DNA of 56,056 nt from an uncultured Alcaligenaceae bacterium (GCA_937896225.1 CALBMZ010000090.1:1-56056); one strand, 5' to 3'. Positions 8,004-18,044 are shown, counted from the first letter of the stretch. Numbers and translations: made by a program. The notes: a model not told the origin generated them from the sequence alone.

Positions 8004-9100
8004 GAGCGTGACACCCCTAATGCTGGGTAAGACCCCAATACTTTGAAAAAAGCACAGCTTGACTCAAGCGCCTCAAGCGCACGCGCCACGGCCGGTTCTA
8101 GACGATGGCCTTCTAAGTCGACATAAAAATAGTATTCCCACAGGCCATTGCGTGCTGGGCGCGACTCAAAGCGTGTCATGGAAACCCCATTTTCAGACAA
8201 GGGGGCCAACATGTTGTAAACCGCACCCGCTTGATTGGGTACCGCCAAAATCAAACTGGTTTTATCGTGACCACTAGGCAAAGTATCGATCTGACCCACC
8301 GCTAAAAAGCGTGTACGATTTTGGGGGTCATCTTGAATACCTTCAGAGACGATTTGCAAACCCCAAGTTCGTGCAGCGGTTTCGCTGGCAATCGCCGCAA
8401 CAGTAGGGTCGGACGCTGCAATGCGTGCTGCCTCGGCATTGCTGGCAGCCGGTTCGCGCACCAACTGTGGGGCGTGCAGACCCAGCCAGTTTTGGCACTG
8501 AGCCAAAGCTTGGGGGTGAGCCAAAACACGGGTTACACCAGCCAAATCACCTGATGTGGTTAATAAACAATGGCGAATTAAAATAGAATGCTCACCCATA
8601 ATGCGCAAAGGTGAACTCAGGAGTAAATCTAATGTTCGGTTAACCGCACCTTCTGTTGAGTTTTCAACGGGCACAATACCCACATCGGCTCCACCTGACT
8701 CAACGGAACGAAACACCTCGTCAAAATTAGGGCAACCCACACCAGAGATAGCATGCCCCATGTATTCAAAAGCGGCTTGTTCCGAAAAAGAACCCGCCGG
8801 GCCCAAATAAGCCACGCGAATATCTTGCTCTAAACCCCGACAAGCAGAGATAACTTGTGACCAAATAGCATCAATCGCTTGACCAGTGAGGGGTCCCTGA
8901 TTAATAGCTTGCAAATTCCGAATAATCTGAGCTTCGCGTTCAGGCCTAAAAACCGGGCCCTCAGCCTTGTATGCATGCTTGACTGCCCCCACCGCTTGCG
9001 CTGTTTGAGCACGCTGATTCAATAAATCAAGCATCGCCGCATCAATAGCGTCGATCTTTTCACGCAAGGGTAAAAGCTTGTCTTGTAGTTGTTTATCCAT
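8000..9100 (-). CDS. pheA: bifunctional chorismate mutase / prephenate dehydratase
   Basis: PheA converts chorismate to prephenate and then to phenylpyruvate for phenylalanine. Residues 1-90 form the AroQ-type mutase ([20 protein letters not shown]). Residues 95-275 form the dehydratase ([33 protein letters not shown], and the substrate-binding NRTRFLAV). Residues 285-360 form an ACT domain ([23 protein letters not shown]) that binds phenylalanine for feedback inhibition. I use the ATG at 9100, which lies across the serC stop (8-base overlap) and gives the usual MDxxL start and a length of 366. A TTG at 9112 would add four residues. Confidence 0.96.
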   Translation of the reverse strand: MDKQLQDKLLPLREKIDAIDAAMLDLLNQRAQTAQAVGAVKHAYKAEGPVFRPEREAQIIRNLQAINQGPLTGQAIDAIWSQVISACRGLEQDIRVAYLGPAGSFSEQAAFEYMGHAISGVGCPNFDEVFRSVESGGADVGIVPVENSTEGAVNRTLDLLLSSPLRIMGEHSILIRHCLLTTSGDLAGVTRVLAHPQALAQCQNWLGLHAPQLVREPAASNAEAARIAASDPTVAAIASETAARTWGLQIVSEGIQDDPQNRTRFLAVGQIDTLPSGHDKTSLILAVPNQAGAVYNMLAPLSENGVSMTRFESRPARNGLWEYYFYVDLEGHRLEPAVARALEALESSCAFFKVLGSYPALGVSRS

Positions 9101-10226
9101 GCGAGCGCTCAAATGATTTTAAGTATTCTATTAAGGCTTGAACGCCTTTAAGAGGAATGGCGTTATAAATTGATGCGCGCATACCACCCACGCTTTTGTG
9201 ACCTTTAAGTTGCATTAAACCATGTTGTTTGGCACCGTCTAAAAATGCTTCGTTTAAAACATCGTTTTGCAAAAAGAACGGTACGTTCATACGTGACCGA
9301 TCGGTGGGCCTGACGGGCAAACGATAAAAAGACGATTGATCGAAATAGCCGTAAAGCGCTTGAGCCTTATCGATATTTCGCTGTTCAATGGCTGCAATAC
9401 CACCCAGCTCTAACACCCACTTAAAAATTAAGCCTGCAATGTAAATTGAATACGTGGGCGGCGTGTTAAATTTTGATTGCTCGCGAGCGACGTTGGCGTA
9501 ATCGAACGCAGAGGGGCACTGTGGCAACGCTAAACCAAGCAAGTCACGACGCACAATCACGATGGTGACGCCGGCTGGGCCTGCATTTTTTTGTGCCCCC
9601 GCAAAGACCATACCCACTTTAGAAAAATCGATGGGTCGTGATAAAAAGTGTGACGAGGCATCAACCACCAAAGGTACTTCTGGTGCGCCCAAATCGGCCA
9701 TATTAGGCCACTCAGCGAATTCAACACCACCAATCGTTTCATTGCTGCACACATGCAAGTAGGCGGCACCTGGGTTGACTTGCCATGTATGGGCAGCAGG
9801 CATCCAATTTAGGGGCGCCCAAGTTTGATCGCCTTCTTGCAACGATTCAAGACTACTGGCTGCCAACCGGCCTGTACCGTAGCGCTGTGCTTCATCAATT
9901 GATTTTTTAGACCAAATACCCGACACCACAAAATCTGCCGATAACGTATCAGTTCTGCCCATCAGGTTTAACGGCACAATGGCATTTTCAGCCGTCGCCC
10001 CGCCTTGCATAAATAACACAGCAAAAGTTTCAGGGATGTTGAGCAGGGTGCGCAAGTCAGCCTCGGCCTCGTCACATATTTGCGTGAACTCAGGCCCCCG
10101 GTGGCTCATTTCCATAACTGACATGCCACTGCCATGCCAATCAAGCATTTCTGCAGCTGCCTGCTCTAAAACAGAATCAGGTAGCGCTGAAGGACCTGCT
10201 GAAAAATTCCATGGGCGATTGGCCAT
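9093..10226 (-). CDS. serC: phosphoserine aminotransferase
   Basis: SerC is a PLP enzyme that makes O-phosphoserine from 3-phosphohydroxypyruvate and also acts in pyridoxal phosphate synthesis. The 377-residue protein begins [14 protein letters not shown] and has [42 protein letters not shown] and the lysine motif [28 protein letters not shown] and a C-terminal [12 protein letters not shown] complete the signature. It starts about 20 bases after gyrA and overlaps pheA, so it probably shares its transcript with the aromatic genes. The final step to serine is encoded by serB, elsewhere in this window at 37128. Confidence 0.97.
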   Translation of the reverse strand: MANRPWNFSAGPSALPDSVLEQAAAEMLDWHGSGMSVMEMSHRGPEFTQICDEAEADLRTLLNIPETFAVLFMQGGATAENAIVPLNLMGRTDTLSADFVVSGIWSKKSIDEAQRYGTGRLAASSLESLQEGDQTWAPLNWMPAAHTWQVNPGAAYLHVCSNETIGGVEFAEWPNMADLGAPEVPLVVDASSHFLSRPIDFSKVGMVFAGAQKNAGPAGVTIVIVRRDLLGLALPQCPSAFDYANVAREQSKFNTPPTYSIYIAGLIFKWVLELGGIAAIEQRNIDKAQALYGYFDQSSFYRLPVRPTDRSRMNVPFFLQNDVLNEAFLDGAKQHGLMQLKGHKSVGGMRASIYNAIPLKGVQALIEYLKSFERSHG

Positions 10227-10246
10227 GATTCACCTTCGTTAAACGT

Positions 10247-12997
10247 TTACTCGGTATCGTTAGTGGGTGCATCGTTCGGTGCATCGTTCGGTGCATCGTT
10301 CGGTGCATCGTTCGGCTTGTTGTCTGCTGCGTTGTTTTCTAGATTGGGTGGCACATCATCCTCTAAACCCTCAGCTGCAGCACCTACCAAGCCTGACGCA
10401 TCGTCAGTATCAATCACATGATCTTCATCAGCATCACTTTCAACCACGCGCCGCAAACCAGACAGCATGAAGCCATCGTCAACACTAATTAAAGTTACCC
10501 CTTGTGTGGCGCGACCCATTTCACGAATGCCTTCAACTTTGGTGCGAACCAACACGCCGCCCGTTGTGATGAGCATAATTTCATCTGTTGGTGACACCAG
10601 CACTGCACCCACGACTTTACCGTTACGTGAAGAGGTTTGAATGGCAATCATGCCTTTAGTGCCCCGACCATGACGGGTATATTCGCTAATAGATGTGCGT
10701 TTGCCAAAGCCATTTTCAGTGGCGGTCAATACCGCACGCGACTCGTCTTCGGCAACCAACATTGCAATAACCTGTTGACCGTCTTCGAGCATCATGCCCC
10801 GCACACCTCGCGCGCCACGACCCATAGGCCGCACGTCGTTTTCAAGAAAACGAACCGCTTTGCCAGAATCTGAAAACAACATAACATCATGTTTACCTGA
10901 CGTTAAGTCAGCGCCAATCAGGTAATCGCCCTCGTCAAGCGCAACCGCGATGATGCCCGCTTTACGGGGGTTAGAGAAATCAGACAGCGGTGTTTTCTTA
11001 ACTGTGCCACGCGAAGTCGCCATAAACACCGTTTGATCGTCTGTGAACGCCTTGACTGGCAATACAACAGTAATTTTTTCGCCATCAACTAAAGGGAACA
11101 TATTTACGATTGGTCTGCCGCGTGCGCCACGCGAACCTTGTGGTACTTCCCATACTTTAAGCCAGTAAACTCGCCCATGGTCAGAAAAACACAATAAGAA
11201 ATCATGCGTATTGGCTATAAACAATTGGTCAACCCAATCGTCATCTTTCGTGGCAGTGGCTTGCTTTCCGCGACCACCCCGACGTTGTGAACGATATTCA
11301 GACAAGGGCTGGCTTTTGATATAACCCGTGTGTGACAACGTGACAACCATATCTGCTGGTGTAATGAGGTCTTCAGTATCAAGCTCAGTCGCATTATGCT
11401 CAATAGATGAGCGACGTACGTCACGAGCATTCGTTGAAAACTCAAGCTTAATGGCGTCAAGCTCTTCGCTAATGATGGTTGTAATACGTTCGGGACGAGA
11501 CAAAATATCGAGCAAGTCAGAGATGGTGTCCATCACAGTTTTGTATTCATTAACAATTTTGTCTTGCTCGAGACCTGTCAAACGTTGCAGGCGCATATTT
11601 AAAATTTCTTGCGCTTGGGTATCGCTTAAGCGGTAATCACCTGATGCTTGCAGACCAAACTCTGCTGGCAGCCCATCGGGTCGATAGGCTACACGGCCAC
11701 CCATCGTTTCACCGTCAGCGCGCGACAACATTTCGCGCACGACTGAGGAATCCCAGGTGCGTAACATGAGGTTTTGACGGGCAACAGGTGGTGTGGGTGC
11801 CGCCTTGATGATGGCAATAAAGTCATCGATGTTGGCTAGTGCAACCGCTAGACCTTCTAGTACATGACCACGCTCACGCGCTTTACGTAATTGGAAAACC
11901 GTACGACGTGTGACCACTTCGCGACGATGCGACAAAAAGTAGTCGACCATCTGCTTGAGGTTCAATAAGCGCGGTTGGCCATCAACTAAGGCCACCAAAT
12001 TCATACCAAAGGTATCTTGTAACTGAGTATGCTTATATAAATTATTTAATATAACTTCTGGTACTTCTCCGCGTTTAAGCTCAATGACCAAGCGCATGCC
12101 GTCTTTGTCAGACTCATCGCGAATATCTGAAATACCTTCAATTTTTTTATCGTTGACTAATTCAGCAATACGTTCTTGTAGCGTTTTCTTGTTAACTTGA
12201 TACGGTAACTCGTCAACCACAATCGATTGTCGGTTTGACTTGTCAATATCTTCAAAATGGGTTTTTGCCCGCATAATCACGCGGCCACGGCCTGTGCGAT
12301 ACCCTTCGCGCACACCTGACATGCCGTAGATGATGCCGCCTGTTGGGAAGTCTGGTGCTTTAATAATTTCAATAAGTTCGTCGATTGTGCATGTAGGATT
12401 ACGCAAACTGTGCAAACAACCGTCAACCACTTCAGCTAAATTATGCGGCGGAATATTGGTGGCCATGCCCACTGCAATACCTGAGCTACCGTTAACTAAT
12501 AAGTTAGGTAAACGTGAGGGTAATAATAAAGGCTCATATTCACTGCCATCGTAGTTCGGGCCAAAATCGACGGTCTCTTGATCAATATCAGCTAACAATT
12601 CGTGGGCAATTTTTGAGAGGCGAATCTCGGTGTAACGCATCGCTGCAGCACTGTCACCGTCAATTGAACCAAAGTTTCCTTGGCCGTCAACCAACATATA
12701 GCGAAGGGAAAAATCTTGTGCCATACGAACAATGGTGTCATAAACGGCTTGGTCACCATGAGGGTGGTACTTACCAATAACGTCACCCACAATACGGGCA
12801 GACTTCTTATAGGCACGATTCCAGTCATTATTGAGTTCGTGCATGGCGAACAATACACGGCGATGCACGGGCTTCAAGCCATCACGTACATCAGGTAGGG
12901 CACGGCCTACAATCACGCTCATTGCATAATCGAGGTAACTGCGCCGCATTTCCTCTTCTAATGAAATCGGAAGTGTTTCTTTGGCGAAGGAGGTCAT
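10247..12997 (-). CDS. gyrA: DNA gyrase subunit A
   Basis: GyrA cuts and rejoins DNA in the gyrase A2B2 tetramer that introduces negative supercoils. With the ATG at 12997 the numbering matches E. coli exactly: YLDYAM at 21-26, HPHGD at 78-82, and catalytic Tyr122 after Arg121. A GTG at 13012 would add five residues. Residue 83 is Gln and residue 87 Asp. The C-terminal pinwheel has the GyrA box QRRGGRGK followed by repeated blades. The last 60 or so residues are acidic and end in a fourfold NDAP repeat encoded by 12-bp tandem copies. Total length is 916 residues, longer than E. coli because of that tail. It heads the serC-ihfB cluster. Confidence 0.98.
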   Translation of the reverse strand: MTSFAKETLPISLEEEMRRSYLDYAMSVIVGRALPDVRDGLKPVHRRVLFAMHELNNDWNRAYKKSARIVGDVIGKYHPHGDQAVYDTIVRMAQDFSLRYMLVDGQGNFGSIDGDSAAAMRYTEIRLSKIAHELLADIDQETVDFGPNYDGSEYEPLLLPSRLPNLLVNGSSGIAVGMATNIPPHNLAEVVDGCLHSLRNPTCTIDELIEIIKAPDFPTGGIIYGMSGVREGYRTGRGRVIMRAKTHFEDIDKSNRQSIVVDELPYQVNKKTLQERIAELVNDKKIEGISDIRDESDKDGMRLVIELKRGEVPEVILNNLYKHTQLQDTFGMNLVALVDGQPRLLNLKQMVDYFLSHRREVVTRRTVFQLRKARERGHVLEGLAVALANIDDFIAIIKAAPTPPVARQNLMLRTWDSSVVREMLSRADGETMGGRVAYRPDGLPAEFGLQASGDYRLSDTQAQEILNMRLQRLTGLEQDKIVNEYKTVMDTISDLLDILSRPERITTIISEELDAIKLEFSTNARDVRRSSIEHNATELDTEDLITPADMVVTLSHTGYIKSQPLSEYRSQRRGGRGKQATATKDDDWVDQLFIANTHDFLLCFSDHGRVYWLKVWEVPQGSRGARGRPIVNMFPLVDGEKITVVLPVKAFTDDQTVFMATSRGTVKKTPLSDFSNPRKAGIIAVALDEGDYLIGADLTSGKHDVMLFSDSGKAVRFLENDVRPMGRGARGVRGMMLEDGQQVIAMLVAEDESRAVLTATENGFGKRTSISEYTRHGRGTKGMIAIQTSSRNGKVVGAVLVSPTDEIMLITTGGVLVRTKVEGIREMGRATQGVTLISVDDGFMLSGLRRVVESDADEDHVIDTDDASGLVGAAAEGLEDDVPPNLENNAADNKPNDAPNDAPNDAPNDAPTNDTE
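10266..10313 (-). repeat. four tandem 12-bp repeats in the gyrA 3' end
   Basis: Four identical copies of GGTGCATCGTTC (plus strand) occupy 10266-10277, 10278-10289, 10290-10301 and 10302-10313. Read on the coding strand they give NDAP four times, near the C-terminus of GyrA. Because the unit is a multiple of three, copy-number change would keep the frame. Perfect identity implies recent expansion or ongoing slippage. Confidence 0.95.
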
Positions 12998-13012
12998 AGG
13001 CGGTATCACCAC

Positions 13013-13351
13013 TTAAGTAAATTGTGAACGACAAAAATAACTGTCCATTCTACACCGCCCCCAAACAATCTTGCTTCAATGTATTTATTACTTTTTAAAA
13101 CACGCTTGTTGCCAAAAACCAACAAGATTTGCCTTAATTTAAGAAATTTACAACCCTTAGGGGGTCGTTTTAGCAGATTAAGCTTCCAATTTTCGTGAAA
13201 TAGCTTAACATTCGTATCAACACGCAGGAAAACCGGTGTGTATGATTTTTAACTTTGCTCTTAGCGTTGCTATACCGGCCCCGTTTGCTTTTTTTGCCGC
13301 GGGGGTTCGCTGCGAGTCACTTACTCAGCTATATGCTCAACGAGGAGAACC
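13013..13351. promoter_or_regulatory. divergent gyrA / ompA intergenic region
   Basis: This 339-bp region must hold the promoters of gyrA (leftwards) and ompA (rightwards). For gyrA, TAGAAT on the minus strand near 13050 is a good -10 box without a clear -35. For ompA, TATGAT near 13240 is a fair -10, again without a clear -35. CTTGTTG and CAACAAG at 13105-13111 and 13120-13126 form a perfect 7-bp inverted repeat, a possible operator or hairpin. GAGGAG at 13342-13347 is the ompA ribosome-binding site. No further gene was seen. Confidence 0.4.
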
Positions 13352-13912
13352 ATGAATAAAACCTCCAAAATCGCTCTAGCAGTTGCCTTCGCTGCTTTAA
13401 CAGCATCAGGCGTTGCTTCAGCGCAAACTAATGACAACTGGCGCGGTTCATCAGGCCAAGTCTGGAAAAATTCGTCAGGCCAATGCTGGCAAGACAGCTT
13501 CTGGACCCCAGCTACTGCTGATCCGTCATGCGTTGCACAAAAGAAAGCCGCTCCGGTTTCGAACAAAGTTGTGTTCAGTGCTGACACTTTCTTTGACTTC
13601 GATAAGTCAAACTTAAAGCCTGAAGGCCGTAGTTTGCTTGACCAAGTAGCCCAGCAAGTACAAGCAGTAAATCTCGAGACAGTTATTGCTGTAGGTTACA
13701 CCGATGCAATCGGTTCCGTTCAGTATAACTTGGGCTTGTCAATGCGCCGCGCCAATGCTGTAAAAGCATATTTGGTATCAAAAGGTGTTGATGCTAACCG
13801 TGTCTACACTGAAGGCAAAGGCAAGGCTGATCCCGTCGCTTCAAACGCAACCGCAGCTGGTCGCGCCAAGAACCGTCGTGTAGAGGTCGAAATCGTCGGT
13901 AGCCGCATGTAA
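13352..13912 (+). CDS. ompA: OmpA-family outer-membrane protein
   Basis: The 186-residue protein has a signal peptide (MNKTSKIALAVAFAALTAS, cleaved about residue 25 after ASA), then a short linker with NWRGSSGQVWKNSSGQCW and two Cys. An OmpA/MotB peptidoglycan-binding domain fills residues 70-183. The latter contains DTFFDFDKSNLKPEG, VIAVGYTDAIGS, LSMRRANAVKAYLVSKGV and GRAKNRRVEVEI, including the Asp and Arg that grip diaminopimelate. There is no 8-strand barrel like that of E. coli OmpA, but the short layout is usual in Bordetella-type bacteria. It is probably abundant: good ribosome-binding site, own leader, strong terminator directly after. It likely tethers the outer membrane to the wall. 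Confidence 0.92.
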   Translation: MNKTSKIALAVAFAALTASGVASAQTNDNWRGSSGQVWKNSSGQCWQDSFWTPATADPSCVAQKKAAPVSNKVVFSADTFFDFDKSNLKPEGRSLLDQVAQQVQAVNLETVIAVGYTDAIGSVQYNLGLSMRRANAVKAYLVSKGVDANRVYTEGKGKADPVASNATAAGRAKNRRVEVEIVGSRM

Positions 13913-13954
13913 GCTACGAACGATTCGTTCGATAATGGGTGTTTCGGCACCCTG

Positions 13955-13982
13955 AAAAAGGCCTCCTTGTGGGGCCTTTTTT
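13955..13982 (+). terminator. rho-independent terminator after ompA
   Basis: AAAAAGGCC (13955-13963) pairs with GGCCTTTTTT (13973-13982) around a short loop and ends in a T-run. A second small hairpin, GGGTG/CACCC with loop TTTCGG, lies just before it at 13938-13952. It ends the monocistronic ompA transcript, so ubiG needs its own promoter or read-through. Confidence 0.9.
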
Positions 13983-14015
13983 GTCGCCCTGTGTTTTGTC
14001 GTTTAAAGTATCACT

Positions 14016-14804
14016 ATGACTACTCAATCGCCTACCCCAAACTCTGCTGCACCGGCTGATGAAAAGCCTCATTCATCAACTGCTGCGACCAACACCTCGC
14101 ACGCTCAACCTAATGTTGATCAAGCCGAGCTTGATAAATTCAGCGCCCTCGCCTCGCGTTGGTGGGACCCGACGACAGAGTTTAAACCTCTGCATGAAAT
14201 TAACCCACTTCGCTTAGCCTGGATCATTGAACATATAGAGGGCGGGTTAACCGGCAAACAAGTGCTCGATGTGGGTTGTGGCGGCGGTATTTTGGCGGAA
14301 GCCATGGCCAAGGCGGGCGGGGTTGTAACGGGTATTGACCTCGCCGACAAGTCACTCAAAGTTGCCAAACTGCATAGTTTAGAATCAGGCGTGTCGGTAA
14401 ATTACGAATCGATTAGAGCCGAAGATCTGGCGCTGCGTAACCCCGGCCAATTTGACGTAGTCACATGCATGGAAATGCTCGAACACGTGCCTGACCCGAG
14501 CGCTACTGTGCAGGCATGTGCCACCCTTGTCAAGCCAGGGGGTTGGGTGTTCTTTTCAACGCTAAACCGCAACCCCAAATCTTTTTTATTTGCCATCATT
14601 GGGGCTGAGTACGTTTTAAGGCTTTTACCGCGGGGTACACATCGTTGGCAATCTTTTATTAAACCTAGCGAATTGGCCGAGGCAGCACGCTTAGCTAAAT
14701 TAACACCGACTGGCTTTAAAGGCATGCTTTACAACCCGTTTAATCAACGTTACTCACTAGGTGAAGACACCGATGTCAATTATTTGATGGCAACACGAAA
14801 ATGA
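14016..14804 (+). CDS. ubiG: ubiquinone biosynthesis O-methyltransferase
   Basis: UbiG performs both O-methylations of the ubiquinone ring using S-adenosylmethionine. The 262-residue protein has [19 protein letters not shown], the hallmark N-terminus of UbiG. It also has the SAM motif [15 protein letters not shown] at about residue 90, EMLEHVPDP, and a membrane-associating stretch [15 protein letters not shown]. The first 34 residues are low-complexity (Ser, Thr, Pro, Ala) and lie outside the fold, so translation could begin further in, but no better start is visible. The stop overlaps the next gene (ATGA). Ubiquinone is the electron acceptor of the NADH dehydrogenase encoded later in the window. 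Confidence 0.95.
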   Translation: MTTQSPTPNSAAPADEKPHSSTAATNTSHAQPNVDQAELDKFSALASRWWDPTTEFKPLHEINPLRLAWIIEHIEGGLTGKQVLDVGCGGGILAEAMAKAGGVVTGIDLADKSLKVAKLHSLESGVSVNYESIRAEDLALRNPGQFDVVTCMEMLEHVPDPSATVQACATLVKPGGWVFFSTLNRNPKSFLFAIIGAEYVLRLLPRGTHRWQSFIKPSELAEAARLAKLTPTGFKGMLYNPFNQRYSLGEDTDVNYLMATRK

Positions 14805-15463
14805 GCGGTTTAATTTTATTTGACTTTGATGGTACGTTTGCTGACACCGCGCCTGATATGGCTGCAGCAGCGAACATGCAGCGTGCAAAACGTGGCCTTG
14901 AGCCCTTACCCGTTGAAGCGCTCAGACCTTTTGTTTCTATGGGTGCTCGTGGTTTAGTGAAAGCTGCCCTGTCATTTGATACTGACCACCCCGAATTCGA
15001 ACTAGCTCGACAAGGGTTTTTAGACGATTATCAGCACGTCATGACTGCACAAACGCGACTTTTTGATGGCATTGAGGCACTTTTGCTTCAGATACGCGCC
15101 GCTCATATGCAATGGGGTATTGTGACCAACAAGCATACTTATTTAGCTGAGCCAATTATGGCTGCTCTTAATTTGCCTGACTGCGCAGTATTGGTGTGTG
15201 GCGATACGTGCGCTCACGCTAAGCCCCATCCCATACCACTTGAATTTGCTGCGCAACAGGTGGGTTACCACACAGATCACTGCGTTTACATTGGTGATGA
15301 TTTACGCGACATTCAAGCCGCTCGCGCAGCAGGCATGCCATCGATTGCAGCAGCCTATGGCTATTGTGGCGAACACCCCGTTGACCAATGGCAAGCAGAT
15401 TTTGTGGCCAACAATACAGCGGAACTGTGGCCTGCTATTAAAACAGCTCGGGGTTTGATTTAA
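14801..15463 (+). CDS. gph: HAD phosphatase, phosphoglycolate phosphatase-like (Gph/MupP type)
   Basis: This is a 220-residue haloacid dehalogenase hydrolase with a small helical cap. Motif I is [15 protein letters not shown] (nucleophile Asp8), motif II is GIVTNKH, and Lys in AKPHP with [16 protein letters not shown] supplies motifs III and IV. Gph clears 2-phosphoglycolate from DNA repair. In Pseudomonas the phosphatase next to ubiG is MupP, which dephosphorylates N-acetylmuramate-6-phosphate in wall recycling, and that role is an open alternative here because the gene overlaps ubiG by 4 bases. Motif I has Phe where most relatives have Leu. The family is sure; the substrate is not. Confidence 0.85.
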   Translation: MSGLILFDFDGTFADTAPDMAAAANMQRAKRGLEPLPVEALRPFVSMGARGLVKAALSFDTDHPEFELARQGFLDDYQHVMTAQTRLFDGIEALLLQIRAAHMQWGIVTNKHTYLAEPIMAALNLPDCAVLVCGDTCAHAKPHPIPLEFAAQQVGYHTDHCVYIGDDLRDIQAARAAGMPSIAAAYGYCGEHPVDQWQADFVANNTAELWPAIKTARGLI

Positions 15464-15540
15464 TCGCTTAGCTTAATTCTTGACCCCACAAGCCGACTAG
15501 CAGGCGCAGCGCTTTAATGTACTGAACCCATCAAAACGTT

Positions 15541-16080
15541 TCAAACCAAAAAACGATTAACACGTTGCGCCAAAAATGCAGCAACTACGGCTTTAATGAA
15601 GTCACCCGGCAAAAATACCACAACCACGTTGATAGCTTTAGCAAACGGCATACCCGTCACGATAGCCAACCAAGGTACGCCAACTAAATAAATGACCACA
15701 ATGCCACCCAGTACTGCAGCTAAGGTGTTTCGGGCAATATGAAGCCAAGGCTTACCTTCTATTGCACGGGTAGCCAACCAACCCACCACCATTGCACCGG
15801 GTATCATGCCCACTAAAAAGCCACCGGTTGGGCCTAACAATACCCCCAAACCTCCGCGTGCCCCAGGTAAAACCGGAAAGCCTATTGCCGCCAACACAAC
15901 GTAAATTAAGACCGCAAGACCCGCAGCACGAGGGCCAACGACTAACCCTGCCAACATGACAATCAATGTTTGCAGAGTTAATGGCACGGGTACCAAAGGC
16001 ATAGGTATGGGGGGTACTACGGCTAAGGCACATAACAATGCTGTAAATAAGGCTGAGAGTACGAGGGTTCGAGTTGTCAA
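15541..16080 (-). CDS. bioY: biotin ECF transporter substrate-binding protein BioY
   Basis: BioY is the membrane-embedded biotin-binding S component of an energy-coupling factor transporter. The 179-residue protein has about six hydrophobic segments and BioY signatures: PIPMPLVPVPLTLQTLIVML at residues 24-43, AGLAVLIYVVLAAIGFPV, and GPTGGFLVGMIPGAMVVG. The Asp near the end (GDFIKAVVAA) is typical of the family. It is the last gene of a bioM-bioN-bioY set, 64 bases after bioN. No biotin synthesis genes are in the window, so import may supplement or replace synthesis. Confidence 0.93.
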   Translation of the reverse strand: MTTRTLVLSALFTALLCALAVVPPIPMPLVPVPLTLQTLIVMLAGLVVGPRAAGLAVLIYVVLAAIGFPVLPGARGGLGVLLGPTGGFLVGMIPGAMVVGWLATRAIEGKPWLHIARNTLAAVLGGIVVIYLVGVPWLAIVTGMPFAKAINVVVVFLPGDFIKAVVAAFLAQRVNRFLV

Positions 16081-16144
16081 AAGTAAATTCCAGTTATTTA
16101 ATTAAAACGAATTGATTCAGAAAAGCTTTAAGGGTTGATGCCTA

Positions 16145-16837
16145 TTAACGATGCGCTGACGTGGAATGATTTTGAACCTTGGACTGAACCGTCTCACCAA
16201 TTTGCCGGGCGTCAATGGCGTCGGTTAATGCTTGTGCGCGGTTAAGCGTACGCACCAACATAGGAACCAACATATTATGAGCTTTAACCTTAACACCTCG
16301 CGCTTGTTGAGCCTCACGGACCTCGTGCCATTGTTGCACCATTAATGGCATGAGACGAATGGTTAAACCAAATAGTAAAGCAATGCGAGCAGGGTTCGCA
16401 CGAAATAATTTAGAAAATGGCGTCACCACGGTTTCTACGACCTGCATCATGGCTGTCGTAGAAGTTGTGAGCATGACGGTTTGTGCCGCTGCCCATAATG
16501 CGATCAACCGAAATAAAGCCACAAAACCCTCTTGCAGACCTGATACCCAAGCCATATATAGAAATATGACACCAAAACTTAGGGCAAGCGGCCACATTTT
16601 TTGCCATGACACCATATGCTCTGTTCGAACGATAAGCCACACCAACACCATCACCAAAGCAACACTACTTAACCACACAATGTTGTGAAGCAAAATAAAA
16701 ACGGTACTGAATAAAATTAAACCTAAGAGCTTGAAACCCGCTGGCATACTTTGCAAAACCTGACGCAAAGTACGTCGCAAACCTAGCCTATACATATGAC
16801 GAAATCGGTTCATTAAGCTGAGTTTATAGGTATTCAT
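16145..16837 (-). CDS. bioN: ECF transporter transmembrane protein BioN (EcfT)
   Basis: BioN is the T component that couples ATP hydrolysis to substrate-binding BioY. The 230-residue protein has about five membrane segments between residues 30 and 115, then two cytoplasmic coupling helices. The second contains the Ala-Arg-Gly motif (EVREAQQARGVKVK) typical of EcfT proteins. NRAQALTDAIDARQ follows near the C-terminus. Start could be Met1 or one of the Met at 9 and 14. It lies 24 bases after bioM and before bioY. Confidence 0.88.
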   Translation of the reverse strand: MNTYKLSLMNRFRHMYRLGLRRTLRQVLQSMPAGFKLLGLILFSTVFILLHNIVWLSSVALVMVLVWLIVRTEHMVSWQKMWPLALSFGVIFLYMAWVSGLQEGFVALFRLIALWAAAQTVMLTTSTTAMMQVVETVVTPFSKLFRANPARIALLFGLTIRLMPLMVQQWHEVREAQQARGVKVKAHNMLVPMLVRTLNRAQALTDAIDARQIGETVQSKVQNHSTSAHR

Positions 16838-16861
16838 GACTGCAACGCTTGAATCATTGTA

Positions 16862-17560
16862 TTAAGCACCCTGCCCCATCGGCTGACTCATATGCACAAC
16901 ATACCAATCTAAAGCTTGTCTTGGCGGGCCATCATGAACAATTTGACCTTGGTCAACCACCAAAACCCGATCAAAATCTTGAAGTAAATCTAAATCGTGC
17001 GTGACGAATATGACGGGTTGCATCAACCCAGAAATAATGTGCATCAATCGATTACGATAACGCAAATCAAGCTGTGTAGTCGGTTCGTCTAAAATCAAAA
17101 TTTCTGGCTCTAAACTTAAAACAGCTGCCAAAGCAACCAATTGTTTTTCACCACCAGATAGTTCATGAACAGCACGTTCATACAGCTTTTCGATACCTAA
17201 ACGAGCAAGCGTTTCCTTGGTGCGAATTTGTCGATCATTGGCGTTAGGTAGGCGTGGCTTCAGACCAAAATCAAGGTCTTCTGAAACCACCGGAAATACA
17301 ATTTGATTATCTGGGTTTTGAAAAACAAAGCCCACCAACTGCCTAACCAACTTAAGGTTTTGCGATACATCGAGACCGTTCACGACAACAGAACCAGCTG
17401 TTGGGCTGACTAAACCATTAATTAGCCTGACTAAGGTGCTTTTACCCGAGCCATTCGCACCAATCACGCCAATTCTTGACTCGGTTAGACTAAGCGACAC
17501 ATCTCGTAAAATTTGCCTCGTAGGGTTTTCTAAAAATATTTGATTAAAATTTATTATCAT
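16862..17560 (-). CDS. bioM: ECF transporter ATP-binding protein BioM (EcfA)
   Basis: This is the ATPase of the biotin ECF transporter: 232 residues with Walker A GANGSGKST at about 34-42, Q-loop FQNPDNQI (an NPD motif usual for EcfA), signature LSGGEKQLVALA, Walker B EILILDEPT and switch His in FVTHD. A single ATPase gene, not an A/A' pair, matches the BioMNY type. It is the first gene of the set. Its promoter must lie within the 53 AT-rich bases shared with divergent msrB. Confidence 0.93.
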   Translation of the reverse strand: MIINFNQIFLENPTRQILRDVSLSLTESRIGVIGANGSGKSTLVRLINGLVSPTAGSVVVNGLDVSQNLKLVRQLVGFVFQNPDNQIVFPVVSEDLDFGLKPRLPNANDRQIRTKETLARLGIEKLYERAVHELSGGEKQLVALAAVLSLEPEILILDEPTTQLDLRYRNRLMHIISGLMQPVIFVTHDLDLLQDFDRVLVVDQGQIVHDGPPRQALDWYVVHMSQPMGQGA

Positions 17561-17613
17561 AATTTATAAATAGAACAGAACCTTTTTAAATCGTTTCACT
17601 CAAAGAGATTCAA

Positions 17614-18036
17614 ATGCATAAAATTGAAAAAACCGATGCCCAATGGCGCGAACTACTCTCGCCCGAAGCGTACTACGTTACTCGACAAAAGGGTACGGAA
17701 CGACCTTACACCGGAAAATTTGATAAGCATCGGGCCACAGGCATTTACCATTGCATCTGCTGCAATACACCTTTGTTCGCCTCAGACACAAAGTTCGATG
17801 CGGGTTGCGGTTGGCCCAGTTATTTTCAAACACTTGACCCCAGTTTGGTGCTTGAAGTGACAGACGATTCTCACGGCATGGTTCGCACAGAAGTGATGTG
17901 TGGAGTATGTGAAGCACATTTAGGCCATGTGTTTCCCGACGGGCCAGCCCCAACTGGGTTACGCTATTGTATTAATTCTGTTTCTCTACGGTTTGAACCA
18001 CTCAAATCGCTTCAAAATGATAGTTCAAACACATAG
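17614..18036 (+). CDS. msrB: peptide-methionine (R)-S-oxide reductase
   Basis: MsrB repairs the R epimer of methionine sulfoxide in proteins. The 140-residue protein carries two zinc CxxC pairs (in YHCICCNTP and [11 protein letters not shown]), the AGCGWPSY segment with the likely resolving Cys, and the catalytic Cys in RYCINSVSL. No MsrA domain is fused. It starts with a weak AGAGA ribosome-binding site and is 8 bases ahead of yciB, so the two are probably co-transcribed. Confidence 0.95.
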   Translation: MHKIEKTDAQWRELLSPEAYYVTRQKGTERPYTGKFDKHRATGIYHCICCNTPLFASDTKFDAGCGWPSYFQTLDPSLVLEVTDDSHGMVRTEVMCGVCEAHLGHVFPDGPAPTGLRYCINSVSLRFEPLKSLQNDSSNT

Positions 18037-18044
18037 CACACGGT

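Noticed and set aside
10267-10470. A reading frame opposite the gyrA 3' end encoding an HRSV-like repeat ([12 protein letters not shown])
   Set aside because: It is the antisense of the 12-bp repeat in gyrA and has no ribosome-binding site or family. It is a by-product of the repeat.
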